A stretch of 34,482 nucleotides of DNA from a virus, in the IMG/VR virus record IMGVR_UViG_3300044994_000233, positions 1 to 34,482 of that record; one strand, written 5' to 3'. This document shows positions 15,972-24,166 of this stretch, one piece after another. The first letter of the stretch is position 1. Each line of letters begins with the position of its first letter. A program made the translations under genes and the position numbers. A model generated the notes under the pieces. That model was not told where the DNA came from and ran no database searches. It saw only the letters and a list, made by a program, of their open reading frames with translations.

Positions 15972-17025
15972 ATTTATGAATCCCGAAAGAGCTGCCGAGA
16001 ATTACGCTTCGAGCGAGCGTACAAAGCCGTTTGCCATGTTTAGCAAGCGGCAGTTTGAACTTTATGCTATGCAGAGTTTAGGCCCTCGCCCCTACTACGA
16101 GAGTCGAAAGGGGCTGTTTTATTTTGCGGTAGCGCTGACATTTATTTGCCAAATGGCAAGTGCTATATCCGGATATAGCTTTTTTGAATCGCTTATTGCC
16201 ATAAAGCTCACAGGACTTTGGCTCATTGCGGCAAGCGTTGTCGTTTTGTTAGTGTTGGAAGCGGCAAAGTACTTTGTCCTCAACACTGTTGCGCAGGACT
16301 ATTTCCACCTGTCGGGTGTGCGCAACGATGCCGGTACGCTGGTGGTAGCTCTTGCGCTGTCTGCCATATCTGTGTATGCAAGTATTAGTGGTGGAGCTGA
16401 TTTGGCGGATGACCCTGCATTGATTGCTTCGGCAGAAGCAAAGTATAAAGCAAAAGCAGATGTCATTCGCGGTGAAATTAAGGAGATTATCCGCAGAAAC
16501 ACTTGGAAAAACAGCACGTGGATTAAGAAGTCTGACCAAAAGCTCATTCAACAAAAGGAAATGCAGTTAGCGGATGTGCTTGCTGCGGAAAAAGCCGAGT
16601 TGAGTAATATCAACGCACGGAACAATCACAATAAAGACCTCTATCGCTATGGTTTCGCGTCTTTTGAGATAATATTTATTTTGTGTACCATGTTTGCATG
16701 GTATTTCCGCAAGCGCGTTGCGGTAGAGGCTGCATCGGTAGCAGCAGAGAGCAATAGGACTACCCAACAGCCACCTGCGCAGCCTCTACCCTACTCTCAG
16801 CAGACTACCGGAGAGCGCAGCATAGGTTTTACTTTCGGCTGGCAGCAGCCGGAAACGAAAGTTATTAAAGAGGTACAAAAGGAGGCGATACAGGGATATG
16901 AAATCACATGCCTACATTGCGGCAAAAAGTCGTTCAAAATCCGCAATACGGCAAAGTTTTGCGATGATAAATGCCGTAATGAGTATCATAAAATAAGATT
17001 GCAAAATGCCCGCAGTAAAAAGTAA
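15961..17025 (+). CDS. multi-pass membrane protein with C-terminal zinc finger
   Basis: A 354-residue protein. Likely membrane segments lie at about residues 51-70, 83-103 and 125-145, with a fourth near 229-247. Between the third and fourth is a charged helical stretch (about 155-225, AEAKYKAKADVIRGEIKEIIRR...). The C-terminus has CLHCGKKSF and later KFCDDKCRNEYHK: Cys317, Cys320, Cys334 and Cys338 would hold one zinc ion. Such zinc ribbons occur at the ends of plasmid and phage proteins as recognition tags. It is unusual to find one on a membrane protein of this size, and I do not recognise the family. A Gln/Pro-rich linker (about 265-300) separates the membrane part from the ribbon. Confidence 0.65.
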   Translation: MNPEFMNPERAAENYASSERTKPFAMFSKRQFELYAMQSLGPRPYYESRKGLFYFAVALTFICQMASAISGYSFFESLIAIKLTGLWLIAASVVVLLVLEAAKYFVLNTVAQDYFHLSGVRNDAGTLVVALALSAISVYASISGGADLADDPALIASAEAKYKAKADVIRGEIKEIIRRNTWKNSTWIKKSDQKLIQQKEMQLADVLAAEKAELSNINARNNHNKDLYRYGFASFEIIFILCTMFAWYFRKRVAVEAASVAAESNRTTQQPPAQPLPYSQQTTGERSIGFTFGWQQPETKVIKEVQKEAIQGYEITCLHCGKKSFKIRNTAKFCDDKCRNEYHKIRLQNARSKK

Positions 17026-17098
17026 ATATCTACTTTTTGCGGTAATTTTGCAGCGAGAGATAACTGCATAATCCTAATTGATTCATACTTTATCTTAA

Positions 17099-17127
17099 AA
17101 GCTATGCCCGATGGGTATGGCTTTTTT
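17099..17127 (+). terminator. rho-independent terminator
   Basis: An 11-bp stem, AAGCTATGCCC (17099-17109) with GGGTATGGCTT (17113-17123) around a GAT loop with two G-U pairs, is followed by TTTTATTTTT. It ends the transcript from 15777-17025, just before the next operator. Confidence 0.7.
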
Positions 17128-17131
17128 ATTT

Positions 17132-17147
17132 TTACTTTAAAAAGTAA
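17132..17147. promoter_or_regulatory. operator-like palindrome TTACTTTAAAAAGTAA
   Basis: A perfect inverted repeat TTACTTT-AA-AAAGTAA placed between a terminator and the ATG at 17156. It belongs to the TTACT-N6-AGTAA family found at the other operon starts. No clear -7 box was found. Confidence 0.6.
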
Positions 17148-17155
17148 TTTTAAAA

Positions 17156-17455
17156 ATGGAAAAAAAGTATCCAATATATCTACTGAAATTCAAGTCGCGT
17201 TTTTTCAGCAACAAACGCGATACACCACCGGAAGTCATTGAACTGCGCAAACTGTTCAATGTGGCTCTTTATAGCTACGTTGTGGGCAAAACTGCGACAG
17301 GCTACCCAATCCTGCAAGCCATACGCGATTTTTTGGCTGAGTGTAAAATAACAGAACTTGATTATCCTTTTCGCATCGCAAAACTGACCTATTACAGGCA
17401 ATGCAAGCATAAAAGATTATACCACCAATATGTGTACGATAAGCGTATAAGTTAA
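17156..17455 (+). CDS. small basic hypothetical protein
   Basis: A 99-residue protein (MEKKYPIYLLKFKSRFFSNKRDTPPEVIELRKLFNVALYSYV...). Very basic, rich in Tyr and Lys, with helical stretches ILQAIRDFLAEC and FRIAKLTYYRQC. The 17132 operator precedes it and a second operator follows at 17500, so it is a single-gene unit under the same control. A regulator role is possible. Not recognised. Confidence 0.55.
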   Translation: MEKKYPIYLLKFKSRFFSNKRDTPPEVIELRKLFNVALYSYVVGKTATGYPILQAIRDFLAECKITELDYPFRIAKLTYYRQCKHKRLYHQYVYDKRIS

Positions 17456-17499
17456 AAGTATCAGATTAAATATTTTTGTTTAACATGTGATACTTCGCT

Positions 17500-17515
17500 T
17501 TACTTTTAAAAGTAA
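17500..17515. promoter_or_regulatory. operator-like palindrome TTACTTTTAAAAGTAA
   Basis: A perfect 8+8 palindrome 18 bases before the start of the head operon (17534). It is the most regular copy of the TTACT-N6-AGTAA family, so the head genes may be controlled by the same repressor as the early genes. Confidence 0.65.
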
Positions 17516-17533
17516 TGATAAGTTCTTTGCGCT

Positions 17534-18718
17534 ATGGACTTAGAGCTTATCAGACAGATACATGCAGGCGTTTGGGCGATTGATGCGCAAAGTGCATATG
17601 GCTATTTGCAGCAGTTGCCTGATATTTTGTCCGGACAAATCACTGTAAAAGGTAATCTTCAACTACCTGTATCTGTTCAAAAAATAGAGCCTGCCTATTA
17701 CAAGTATAAATACCCAGATGAAACAGAATCGCGGTTAATAGTCATTGAAGGTCCTATACTAAAATCAGATGGATTGTGTGGTGAGCCGGGCAGTGCTACA
17801 ATTACGTCGTATGTGCGTGATGCAATGGCTACGGATAATGTACGTCGCATCGTGCTTTTGATAGATAGCGGCGGAGGAATGGTGGACGGCACGCAGCTCT
17901 TGTCCGAAGCAGTAAGGGATGCCGCAACCGTGAAAGAAGTAAAGGCAATTATTCAGGGCATTGCCGCAAGTGCAGCCTACTGGGTAGCATCAGGCGCTAC
18001 AACAATTGAATACAGCTCTGAAACAGATATGATAGGCAGCATTGGTGTAATGCTCACCATGCGCGATTACAGCAAGCAACTGGCAGAAATGGGCATCAAA
18101 GAAATGCGCATTTACGCTGACCAATCCAGCGAAAAGAATATTGCCTACGAAGAAGCTCTCAAAGGCAGCTTTACGCCAATCAAAGAGACTATCCTTAATC
18201 CTACTGCACAGATATTCATAGATGCAGTGAAAGCTAATCGTCCACACGTAAAAAATGAAGCCCTGAAAGGTCAATTGTACATCGCTTCGAAAGCGGTTGA
18301 AATGGGGCTTGTGGACGGCAAATCATCTCTGAAAAATGCGCTTACGGTAATCGTAGAAAATAAACAGTCTTATTATTATTCACCAAATCAACAAGCTATG
18401 CAAATCAAATTCATGCAAGCGCTTGGCGTGATAGGTTCATTCTTGGGTTTGCAGTCAATCAAACTCAATGAATCGAACAAAGCCGAGCTAACCCAAGAAG
18501 AAGCGGAACAGTTAAGTGGCCGCATTCAAGAGATGCAATCAAAAATCGCTGACTTGACTGCGCAACTTAGCAAAGTGTCAGCCGAACGCGATGAACTTAG
18601 AAATGCCTTGCAAAAGGCGCAGGAGCTAATTTTAACCGGTGAGAAACCAAAAGTAGTTTCTGAAAATCACAGTTTTAACAACAAGGAAGAGTATTACATG
18701 CTGCCTAACGAAGACTAA
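17534..18718 (+). CDS. S49 (SppA/ClpP-fold) prohead protease with C-terminal scaffold-like domain
   Basis: A 394-residue protein. The core (about 85-280) follows the S49 pattern: VLLIDSGGGMVDGTQ, then GIAASAAYW with Ser146 as the nucleophile, and a later lysine (K201 in SSEKNIAYEE) in the position expected for the general base. Such phage proteases cut the capsid precursor during maturation. After an NQQAMQ junction, residues 290-394 form a charged coiled-coil-rich part (KAELTQEEAEQLSGRIQEMQ...), as in scaffolding domains. An in-frame ATG at 18398 (residue 289) could start a separate scaffold product, like the C/Nu3 arrangement of lambda; there is no clear ribosome site there. The capsid gene follows after 12 bases. 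Confidence 0.85.
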   Translation: MDLELIRQIHAGVWAIDAQSAYGYLQQLPDILSGQITVKGNLQLPVSVQKIEPAYYKYKYPDETESRLIVIEGPILKSDGLCGEPGSATITSYVRDAMATDNVRRIVLLIDSGGGMVDGTQLLSEAVRDAATVKEVKAIIQGIAASAAYWVASGATTIEYSSETDMIGSIGVMLTMRDYSKQLAEMGIKEMRIYADQSSEKNIAYEEALKGSFTPIKETILNPTAQIFIDAVKANRPHVKNEALKGQLYIASKAVEMGLVDGKSSLKNALTVIVENKQSYYYSPNQQAMQIKFMQALGVIGSFLGLQSIKLNESNKAELTQEEAEQLSGRIQEMQSKIADLTAQLSKVSAERDELRNALQKAQELILTGEKPKVVSENHSFNNKEEYYMLPNED

Positions 18719-18730
18719 TTTTAACCAGCT

Positions 18731-19753
18731 ATGCCAGTAAATATTTCAGCAATAAAAACCCAATTCGGTAATTATTACATTAGCGGTGGGCAAAATGAAT
18801 CGCGCATCAGACAATTACTGCGCACACTCACGACGGAGTTAAACATATTTAACCTCATACGTACGGACGATACAGAATGGCGTACAGCACTTGGGCGAAA
18901 CACGGAGGTGCTGCAAGGCTTTCAAAATGGCTGGACACCGAAAGGCACAATCACTTTTACGCCTTTGACTATCAGAAACTTCAAGCATAAGGTCGATAAA
19001 GAGATAGAGGACATTGACCAACTGGAAGAATCTTGGTTAGGCTGGCCGTCATGGTTGCCAGAAAATGAAGATAGGAGTCAATGGCCTTTTGTGCGGTATA
19101 TCGCAGAGCAGTTTTTAGTGCCGCAAATTGCAGAAGATTTGCTTGTAGCAGCCTTTCACGGTCAATATACCGCACCAACACCCGGAACGCCGACTAATCG
19201 CCTGCAAAGCATGAACGGTTTGCGCAAAATTATTAACGATGCGATTGCAGCAGGTACTATCACGCCAATCGTTACAGGTGCGCCAACGCTTACGCCTGTT
19301 GCCTATGTAGATTACATAGAATCATTTGTGAATGGCATCCCTGAACGCTATCGCTCAAATGAGCAAATGGTGCTGCTTCTGCCTAAAAGTCGTTACAGAT
19401 TGTACCAACAAGGCTACGATTTAAAATATAACAGTAATTATGCACAAGCACCAAATAACGACACAATTCGCTATTACCCCAATATTCGCGTCTTTGGTGT
19501 AACAATGATGGAGGCAGCAAGTGCGACAAATGGCTTTACGACTGTAACACGCCCAATCAGCAATAAACTGATTTGTACACCTGCCCGCAACTTGCGCAAA
19601 CTTGAGAAGAAAACAGGCAATATGGGCAGACTGCAAATGGAAGTCGAAAAGTTTCGCAAGGTGCTTTTGACAACTCACTTCTGGATGGGAGTAGGTTTTG
19701 ATATTGCCGAAGAAGTATTCACAAACAATATGGACTTAACAAACTACGCATAA
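18731..19753 (+). CDS. major capsid protein (HK97-fold, putative)
   Basis: A 340-residue protein placed directly after a head protease/scaffold gene, with the size and layout of HK97-fold capsid proteins. The N-terminal region (MPVNISAIKTQFGNYYISGGQNESRI) is flexible. A middle stretch with AEQFLVPQIAEDLLVAAFHG is typical of the long spine helix and a C-terminal part (NNDTIRYYPNIRVFGVTMMEAASATNGFT... and LRKLEKKTGNMG) of the P and A domains. No cleavage site is certain. Identity rests on neighbours and general shape; a structural search would confirm it. Confidence 0.7.
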   Translation: MPVNISAIKTQFGNYYISGGQNESRIRQLLRTLTTELNIFNLIRTDDTEWRTALGRNTEVLQGFQNGWTPKGTITFTPLTIRNFKHKVDKEIEDIDQLEESWLGWPSWLPENEDRSQWPFVRYIAEQFLVPQIAEDLLVAAFHGQYTAPTPGTPTNRLQSMNGLRKIINDAIAAGTITPIVTGAPTLTPVAYVDYIESFVNGIPERYRSNEQMVLLLPKSRYRLYQQGYDLKYNSNYAQAPNNDTIRYYPNIRVFGVTMMEAASATNGFTTVTRPISNKLICTPARNLRKLEKKTGNMGRLQMEVEKFRKVLLTTHFWMGVGFDIAEEVFTNNMDLTNYA

Positions 19754-19755
19754 TA

Positions 19756-20073
19756 ATGGAAGAGCTAAAAAAAGAGTTAGAAGCACTCAAAACTGAAAAT
19801 GCGGAGCTAAAAGAGTTGCTGCGCGACGCGCAAAATCAAATTGAAGAACTTACTGCAAAAAAGGAGAGAGGTAGCAAAGTCTTGACCTTTGACGGCAAAC
19901 AGTACGAAGTATTACTGCCCGGCAAGTTTTATCATCCGATTACTCGTGAAATCACTGATGCAGAGAGCATCGAAATTTCCGAAGTAGAAATTATGGTACG
20001 TATGGGTGTACTGAAAGAGCTTGAAGAGCTTGAAGTTACAAAATCAGAACCTTCTAAAACGCGCAAAAAATGA
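19756..20073 (+). CDS. small coiled-coil plus beta-domain protein
   Basis: A 105-residue protein. Residues 1-38 (MEELKKELEALKTENAELKELLRDAQNQIEELTAKK) form a textbook coiled coil; the rest (VLTFDGKQYEVLLPGKFYHPITREITDAESIEISE) is a small beta domain, and the end is basic. It starts 2 bases after the capsid stop and overlaps the next gene by 4. It could be a head-decoration or head-tail protein; not recognised. Confidence 0.6.
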   Translation: MEELKKELEALKTENAELKELLRDAQNQIEELTAKKERGSKVLTFDGKQYEVLLPGKFYHPITREITDAESIEISEVEIMVRMGVLKELEELEVTKSEPSKTRKK

Positions 20074-20633
20074 TAAACTTTCGCCCAAAATATTCAGGCT
20101 TGGAGGGTCGCGACAACTTTTCAGGCACCAAGCAACGCCTTTACTTGGCTCGCGAAGATTTTTTTCAAACAATTGCGGATTTGGATAATCCACCTGATGG
20201 CACAACTCTCAATCCGTTTAACCCAAACGACGACGTAGGTATGGTTACAGTAACCGCTAACCATACGTTCGTAACCGGTAGAGGCTGGATAGAGCTGTAT
20301 ATGACGCGCGACACAAGCTCTGTTGTCATGGACATGCAGGAAGAGTTTGACCGGACAGGAGGCAATATCAACGTGGAGTTTTTCCATCCGGGTCTGCGGA
20401 AAGAAATTGCGGCATTCTTTCGCAAATCAAACGCTTACAACTGGATAGGTCTTGTCGAAACACTCGACGGCAAATTCTTGCAGCTGGGTAGGAAAGACTT
20501 GTGGGCATCTGTTCGCGCAGGTTTCACAACAGGAACGCTCACGGGTGATAGACGTGGATTTAACGGTATGCTCACGACTTACGACGGCGGATTAATATTT
20601 TATGAAGGGATTATTACCCCTTATCCATCATAA
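20070..20633 (+). CDS. virion protein, possibly tail tube
   Basis: A 187-residue beta-rich protein ending the head operon. It has TVTANHTFVTGRGWIELYMTRDTSSV and a C-terminal GFNGMLTTYDGGLIFYEGIITPY. Tail-tube proteins of this size sit between capsid genes and the tape measure in many siphophages, but here the tape measure is 8 kb away and leftward, so the role is uncertain. A hairpin terminator follows (20673-20703). Confidence 0.55.
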   Translation: MINFRPKYSGLEGRDNFSGTKQRLYLAREDFFQTIADLDNPPDGTTLNPFNPNDDVGMVTVTANHTFVTGRGWIELYMTRDTSSVVMDMQEEFDRTGGNINVEFFHPGLRKEIAAFFRKSNAYNWIGLVETLDGKFLQLGRKDLWASVRAGFTTGTLTGDRRGFNGMLTTYDGGLIFYEGIITPYPS

Positions 20634-20672
20634 TCATAATCCGTAATTAGTGATTTTTTAAAATTCAAAATT

Positions 20673-20703
20673 GCCTGCTTGCCTTTGCGGCAGGCAGGCT
20701 TTT
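20673..20703 (+). terminator. rho-independent terminator after the head operon
   Basis: GCCTGCTTGCC (20673-20683) pairs with GGCAGGCAGGC (20689-20699) over 11 bp, including one T-G pair, followed by TTTT. It ends transcripts of the head operon 7 bases before the ATG at 20710. Confidence 0.75.
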
Positions 20704-20709
20704 AAAATT

Positions 20710-21255
20710 ATGGACATAGAAGATAAATGTTTACTATACATTCAGGCAGGACCTAACAGAACCCTTGCAAAAATGATTGCCGACAACAATAGGTCGTCAT
20801 TTGTTATAAAAAAAGTAGAAGATTGGTATAAATCACTTCCGAAAAAACCTTTACAAAAAATTTCAGAAGAAAGAAAGCAAATTACAGGCGTTAATTCGGA
20901 AGAGATTAAAAAAATGGAGCGCGAGCGCAACGAATTATACCGTGAGCGTGATTATTTATTTGCACAACTTACACTTTACAAAACTGACGAAGAAAGATTA
21001 AATGCTGCTTTGAGAATACTTGACTTGGATGATATGATTCGTGAAAAATGGCAGGAAATAGAATACTATACGAAAACGGGCAAACTTGTGAATAAAAAAA
21101 CGAAAGAAGCTCTTTATGATAATCAAGAATGGTTGTATAAAAGACTTGTAACTGTTCGCGCAAATATTTCACGCGACAAAAAACTGAATAAAGATGTAAG
21201 CAAATGGGAGGAAGAAAAAAGACGAATATTAAACTCTTTGAAATATGTTAATTGA
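20710..21255 (+). CDS. hypothetical coiled-coil protein at the head of the packaging operon
   Basis: A 181-residue highly charged helical protein. I start at the ATG at 20710 (MDIEDKCLLYIQAGPNRTLAKMIADNNRSSF), since an upstream in-frame start would fall in the terminator hairpin. The middle (ISEERKQITGVNSEEIKKMERERNELYRERDYLFAQLTLY) looks like a long coiled coil. It overlaps the next gene by 11 bases. Its place before terminase genes suggests a packaging or assembly factor; no family is recognised. Confidence 0.55.
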   Translation: MDIEDKCLLYIQAGPNRTLAKMIADNNRSSFVIKKVEDWYKSLPKKPLQKISEERKQITGVNSEEIKKMERERNELYRERDYLFAQLTLYKTDEERLNAALRILDLDDMIREKWQEIEYYTKTGKLVNKKTKEALYDNQEWLYKRLVTVRANISRDKKLNKDVSKWEEEKRRILNSLKYVN

Positions 21256-21844
21256 CATCGGTAAAAAGAAAATAGCATCGGAAGAAGAAGAAAAGCCACT
21301 ATTTGGTAGCACTCAAATAGTGAATCAACAGTCTATTGTTTTTCAAAATAGCAAACTGTTGGAAGCGCAATTTCCAAAACTTGAAAAAAATACATTGTAT
21401 GACTACGTTAGTCATGGCAGCTTTGCCAAATGGCAATTGTTGTATCACATACTTTTGAATTTTTACAAAGAACCTGTAAAAATTTATGTATCATCGTGGA
21501 CAATCACAGAAGAACCGGCGAGACGATTTGTGCAGTTAATGGAAAGAGGTATTATTTCAGAATTGCACATCTTGCTTGACCATCGCGCAAAGATGCGCAA
21601 GGACGGGCCTGTTGGCATGATGAGAAAGGCAGCGACGGCATTCGGTACAGCGCTCAATCACGCCAAAGTAATTGTGATAGATTCGGAAGAAATGCCTTGT
21701 ACAATTGTTTGCAGTCAGAACTTGACAGGCAACCCGCGTACCGAAGCAGGCACCATCACAACTTTTAAGTCGTCAGCAGAATTTCACAAAGAATGGATAA
21801 ACGACCTTATTCAAAAGAGCAAAAAGCCCTTATTGAAGAATTAG
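21245..21844 (+). CDS. phospholipase-D-superfamily protein
   Basis: A 199-residue protein. The segment HAKVIVID (His139, Lys141, Asp146) is a complete HKD motif, and CSQNLTGNPRTEAG just after it fits the conserved Ser/Asn of the PLD fold. The single HKD motif and the size resemble PLD-type nucleases such as bacterial Nuc, which act as dimers on DNA or phosphodiesters. There is no signal peptide, so it works in the cytoplasm. Placed inside the packaging operon, it may process DNA ends, recycle host DNA or provide defence or exclusion. The family is sure; the substrate is not. Confidence 0.8.
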   Translation: MLIDIGKKKIASEEEEKPLFGSTQIVNQQSIVFQNSKLLEAQFPKLEKNTLYDYVSHGSFAKWQLLYHILLNFYKEPVKIYVSSWTITEEPARRFVQLMERGIISELHILLDHRAKMRKDGPVGMMRKAATAFGTALNHAKVIVIDSEEMPCTIVCSQNLTGNPRTEAGTITTFKSSAEFHKEWINDLIQKSKKPLLKN

Positions 21845-22056
21845 GGGCACTCTTTTTTACCGAAGAAGAAATCGAAGCGGCACTTTCAGATGATGAAAGT
21901 ATGACGCTTGAACAATTAGCAATGAAAGGACGGGTCAATTCAGAGTACAGAGTGCGCAAATCAATTTTTGATTTAGCAGAGTCTGGGAGCGCGCCGGCGC
22001 AATCGCTGGTAATGCAGATTATTAAAAATTACAAAATTTATAAGATTAGAAAATGA
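21793..22056 (+). CDS. small helical protein of the packaging operon
   Basis: An 87-residue protein starting MDKRPYSKEQKALIEELGALFFTEEEIEAALSDDE. It overlaps the PLD gene by 52 bases, in another frame, and the next gene by 4. Two helices joined by an acidic loop, then RVRKSIFDLAESGSAPAQSLVMQIIKNYK, read like a small terminase-associated or HTH-type protein. The overlap is long for an accidental one, and the acidic N-terminus and Lys-rich end look coding. Function unknown. Confidence 0.55.
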   Translation: MDKRPYSKEQKALIEELGALFFTEEEIEAALSDDESMTLEQLAMKGRVNSEYRVRKSIFDLAESGSAPAQSLVMQIIKNYKIYKIRK

Positions 22057-22640
22057 ATGAAGCTGTTGCACCTGACACAATCACAAGTCATTCAGAAGTA
22101 GCCATCATCAGGCAATATTTAGGACTTGACGAAATTGAGAGACAGAATTTTACTGTTTCTGATGTTTTGCTTCGCAAAATTGAGAAGATAGAATATTGTA
22201 GGGAACTTATATACAAAGGAGTTCCTAAATATCGCATTTTGGAAATCATTTCGGAAAAATTCAATTTATCAAAAAGGTATGCATATGAAATATTTTGGCA
22301 AACAGACGTAGTTTATTCTGTCCGCGATATTCGTTTGCAAAAAGTACTTGATGAAACAATAAAAGCGAAAGAAGCAGCCTATACACTTGGAGATATGAAA
22401 GGCGTAATGAATGCAATCAAGTTAGAAAAGGAAATTATAGTTGAGTTGTATGGAGATTACAAAACATACAACGCAAACAAATCTAAAGGCAAAATAAAAG
22501 ATAAAAAGATTGGTTTTGCACCTGAAAATTTGCCGGCTTATAGTACTGAGGATGTTATAAAAGCTCAAGAATTTGCAAGGAGATTTCTTGAATCGAAAGA
22601 ATTAGAAAACTACGAAGATGCAACATTCAGCGAATTATGA
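22053..22640 (+). CDS. possible small terminase subunit
   Basis: A 195-residue protein directly before the large terminase and overlapping it by 23 bases. The region around residues 50-85 (GVPKYRILEIISEKFNLSKRYAYEIFWQTD) has the two-helix look of a DNA-binding HTH; a long helix follows (VLDETIKAKEAAYTLGDMKGVMNAIKLEKEII). That layout, HTH then oligomerisation helix, is usual for small terminases, which recognise packaging sites. I infer the role from place and fold. Confidence 0.6.
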   Translation: MNEAVAPDTITSHSEVAIIRQYLGLDEIERQNFTVSDVLLRKIEKIEYCRELIYKGVPKYRILEIISEKFNLSKRYAYEIFWQTDVVYSVRDIRLQKVLDETIKAKEAAYTLGDMKGVMNAIKLEKEIIVELYGDYKTYNANKSKGKIKDKKIGFAPENLPAYSTEDVIKAQEFARRFLESKELENYEDATFSEL

Positions 22641-24156
22641 GATTGTACATCACAATCAACCGCAGATTGATTTTTTATTAACGGATGGAGCTATTTGTTG
22701 TCTGATATTCGGTCGTGGAACAGGTAAAACAGAAGGCTGTACTGCGCCTTGGCTGTTAGATAGATTACTTGCCATGCCAAGATGTACAGGTGGCCTGCTT
22801 ATTCCGGATTATGCGAACGGCGAAAAAATATTATCTCATATTTGGAAGTACTGGGATAGGTTAGGGTTTACCGAAGGTGAAGATTATATGATTGGCGTAG
22901 AGCCACCTGAGAATTGGCCGAAAGGATTCAATCAGCCGAAAAAAAAGTTTGATAGATACGTTACTTTTAAAAATGGCTCAGGTTTTTACATTCTTTCTTC
23001 TAAGACAAAACACAACGGCAGCGACCTTGATTTTTTAGCAGTAGAAGAGGCTCGGTTAATACCGGAAATAAAATTTAGAGAAATAGACTTAGCCGTGAGG
23101 GGAAATACTGAATATTTCGGGCATCTATATCAACATCACAGCAGATTATTTGTAACTGACCGTCCGCGAACACCGGAAGAGAAGTGGGTTGAAAAATATG
23201 AACTGATGCACAACCACGAATTATCTCAAAGTATTAAAACGCTTCATGTAGAAGCGATAAGGCTCGAAACAAAAGCAGAGAGAGCAGAGATTGATACAAA
23301 AGCAATTGAGTATATAACAAGAGCCAACAGACTGCGAAATCTGATAAATGAGCTAAGAAAAAACAATGTTTATTACGCTGAGGCAAGTACATTTGATAAT
23401 GTTCATGCGCTTGGTTTTAAAACTATTTTGCAGTTTTATAGAACACTAAGCAGACGTGATTTTGAGATTTCTGTTTTAAATAAAAAGAACTTGATGACGG
23501 ATAGTGCATTCTATCCGTATTTTTCCGAGACACATAAAATTGAAATTAAACTTGATGAAAGTTCAGAATTAGATATTGCCTTCGATTACAATCATGCAAT
23601 CAACAGCATGGTCATCGGTCAACAAGTAGGCAATTATTATTTCGTACAGGCAATGCATGTGAAGCATCCATTTAATCTTTCCGATTTAGTAGCAAAGTTT
23701 GCTAAGTATTATGAAAGTAATAAATTAAAGAGAGTGAATTATTATTTTAATCACACTGCATTGCAAGGTAAAAATGCGATAAGCAATGTAACATTCAAAG
23801 AACAAATAGTTAATCAACTTACTGCAAAAGGCTGGCGTGTTATTGAACGTTACAGCGGGCAAGCAACTTCTCACGATAGTAGATATGAATTTTTTAACAA
23901 GCTATTCGCAGAGGTAGATAAATCAATGCCGAAAGTTAGAATAGACATCCACACAGGCAAATTCCTTTGTAAATCATTAGAAAATGCAAAAGCCGGCACT
24001 CGTAATGGTCGCACAATAAAAGTCAAGACTGACGAATCCAACCCAAACATTGACCAAGCAACTACAACACATTACAGTGAGGCATTCGATGATTTAATCA
24101 TCGGCAAATTTGGCAAGCTCGCGAAAGGAGCTGCTTTGCGAGCTGTCCGCATATAA
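22618..24156 (+). CDS. terminase large subunit
   Basis: A 512-residue packaging motor. Residues 32-38 GRGTGKT are the Walker A (P-loop); residues 139-145 FLAVEEA are the Walker B with catalytic glutamate. The C-terminal nuclease half has ELDIAFDYNHAINSM with Asp323 in the first nuclease metal motif, and near the end YSEAFDD fits the last nuclease aspartate. The protein cuts and pumps phage DNA into the prohead through the portal. It starts at an ATG inside the preceding gene. The distance to the portal gene (19 kb) is unusual. Confidence 0.9.
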   Translation: MQHSANYEIVHHNQPQIDFLLTDGAICCLIFGRGTGKTEGCTAPWLLDRLLAMPRCTGGLLIPDYANGEKILSHIWKYWDRLGFTEGEDYMIGVEPPENWPKGFNQPKKKFDRYVTFKNGSGFYILSSKTKHNGSDLDFLAVEEARLIPEIKFREIDLAVRGNTEYFGHLYQHHSRLFVTDRPRTPEEKWVEKYELMHNHELSQSIKTLHVEAIRLETKAERAEIDTKAIEYITRANRLRNLINELRKNNVYYAEASTFDNVHALGFKTILQFYRTLSRRDFEISVLNKKNLMTDSAFYPYFSETHKIEIKLDESSELDIAFDYNHAINSMVIGQQVGNYYFVQAMHVKHPFNLSDLVAKFAKYYESNKLKRVNYYFNHTALQGKNAISNVTFKEQIVNQLTAKGWRVIERYSGQATSHDSRYEFFNKLFAEVDKSMPKVRIDIHTGKFLCKSLENAKAGTRNGRTIKVKTDESNPNIDQATTTHYSEAFDDLIIGKFGKLAKGAALRAVRI

Positions 24157-24166
24157 TAAAATTTTG

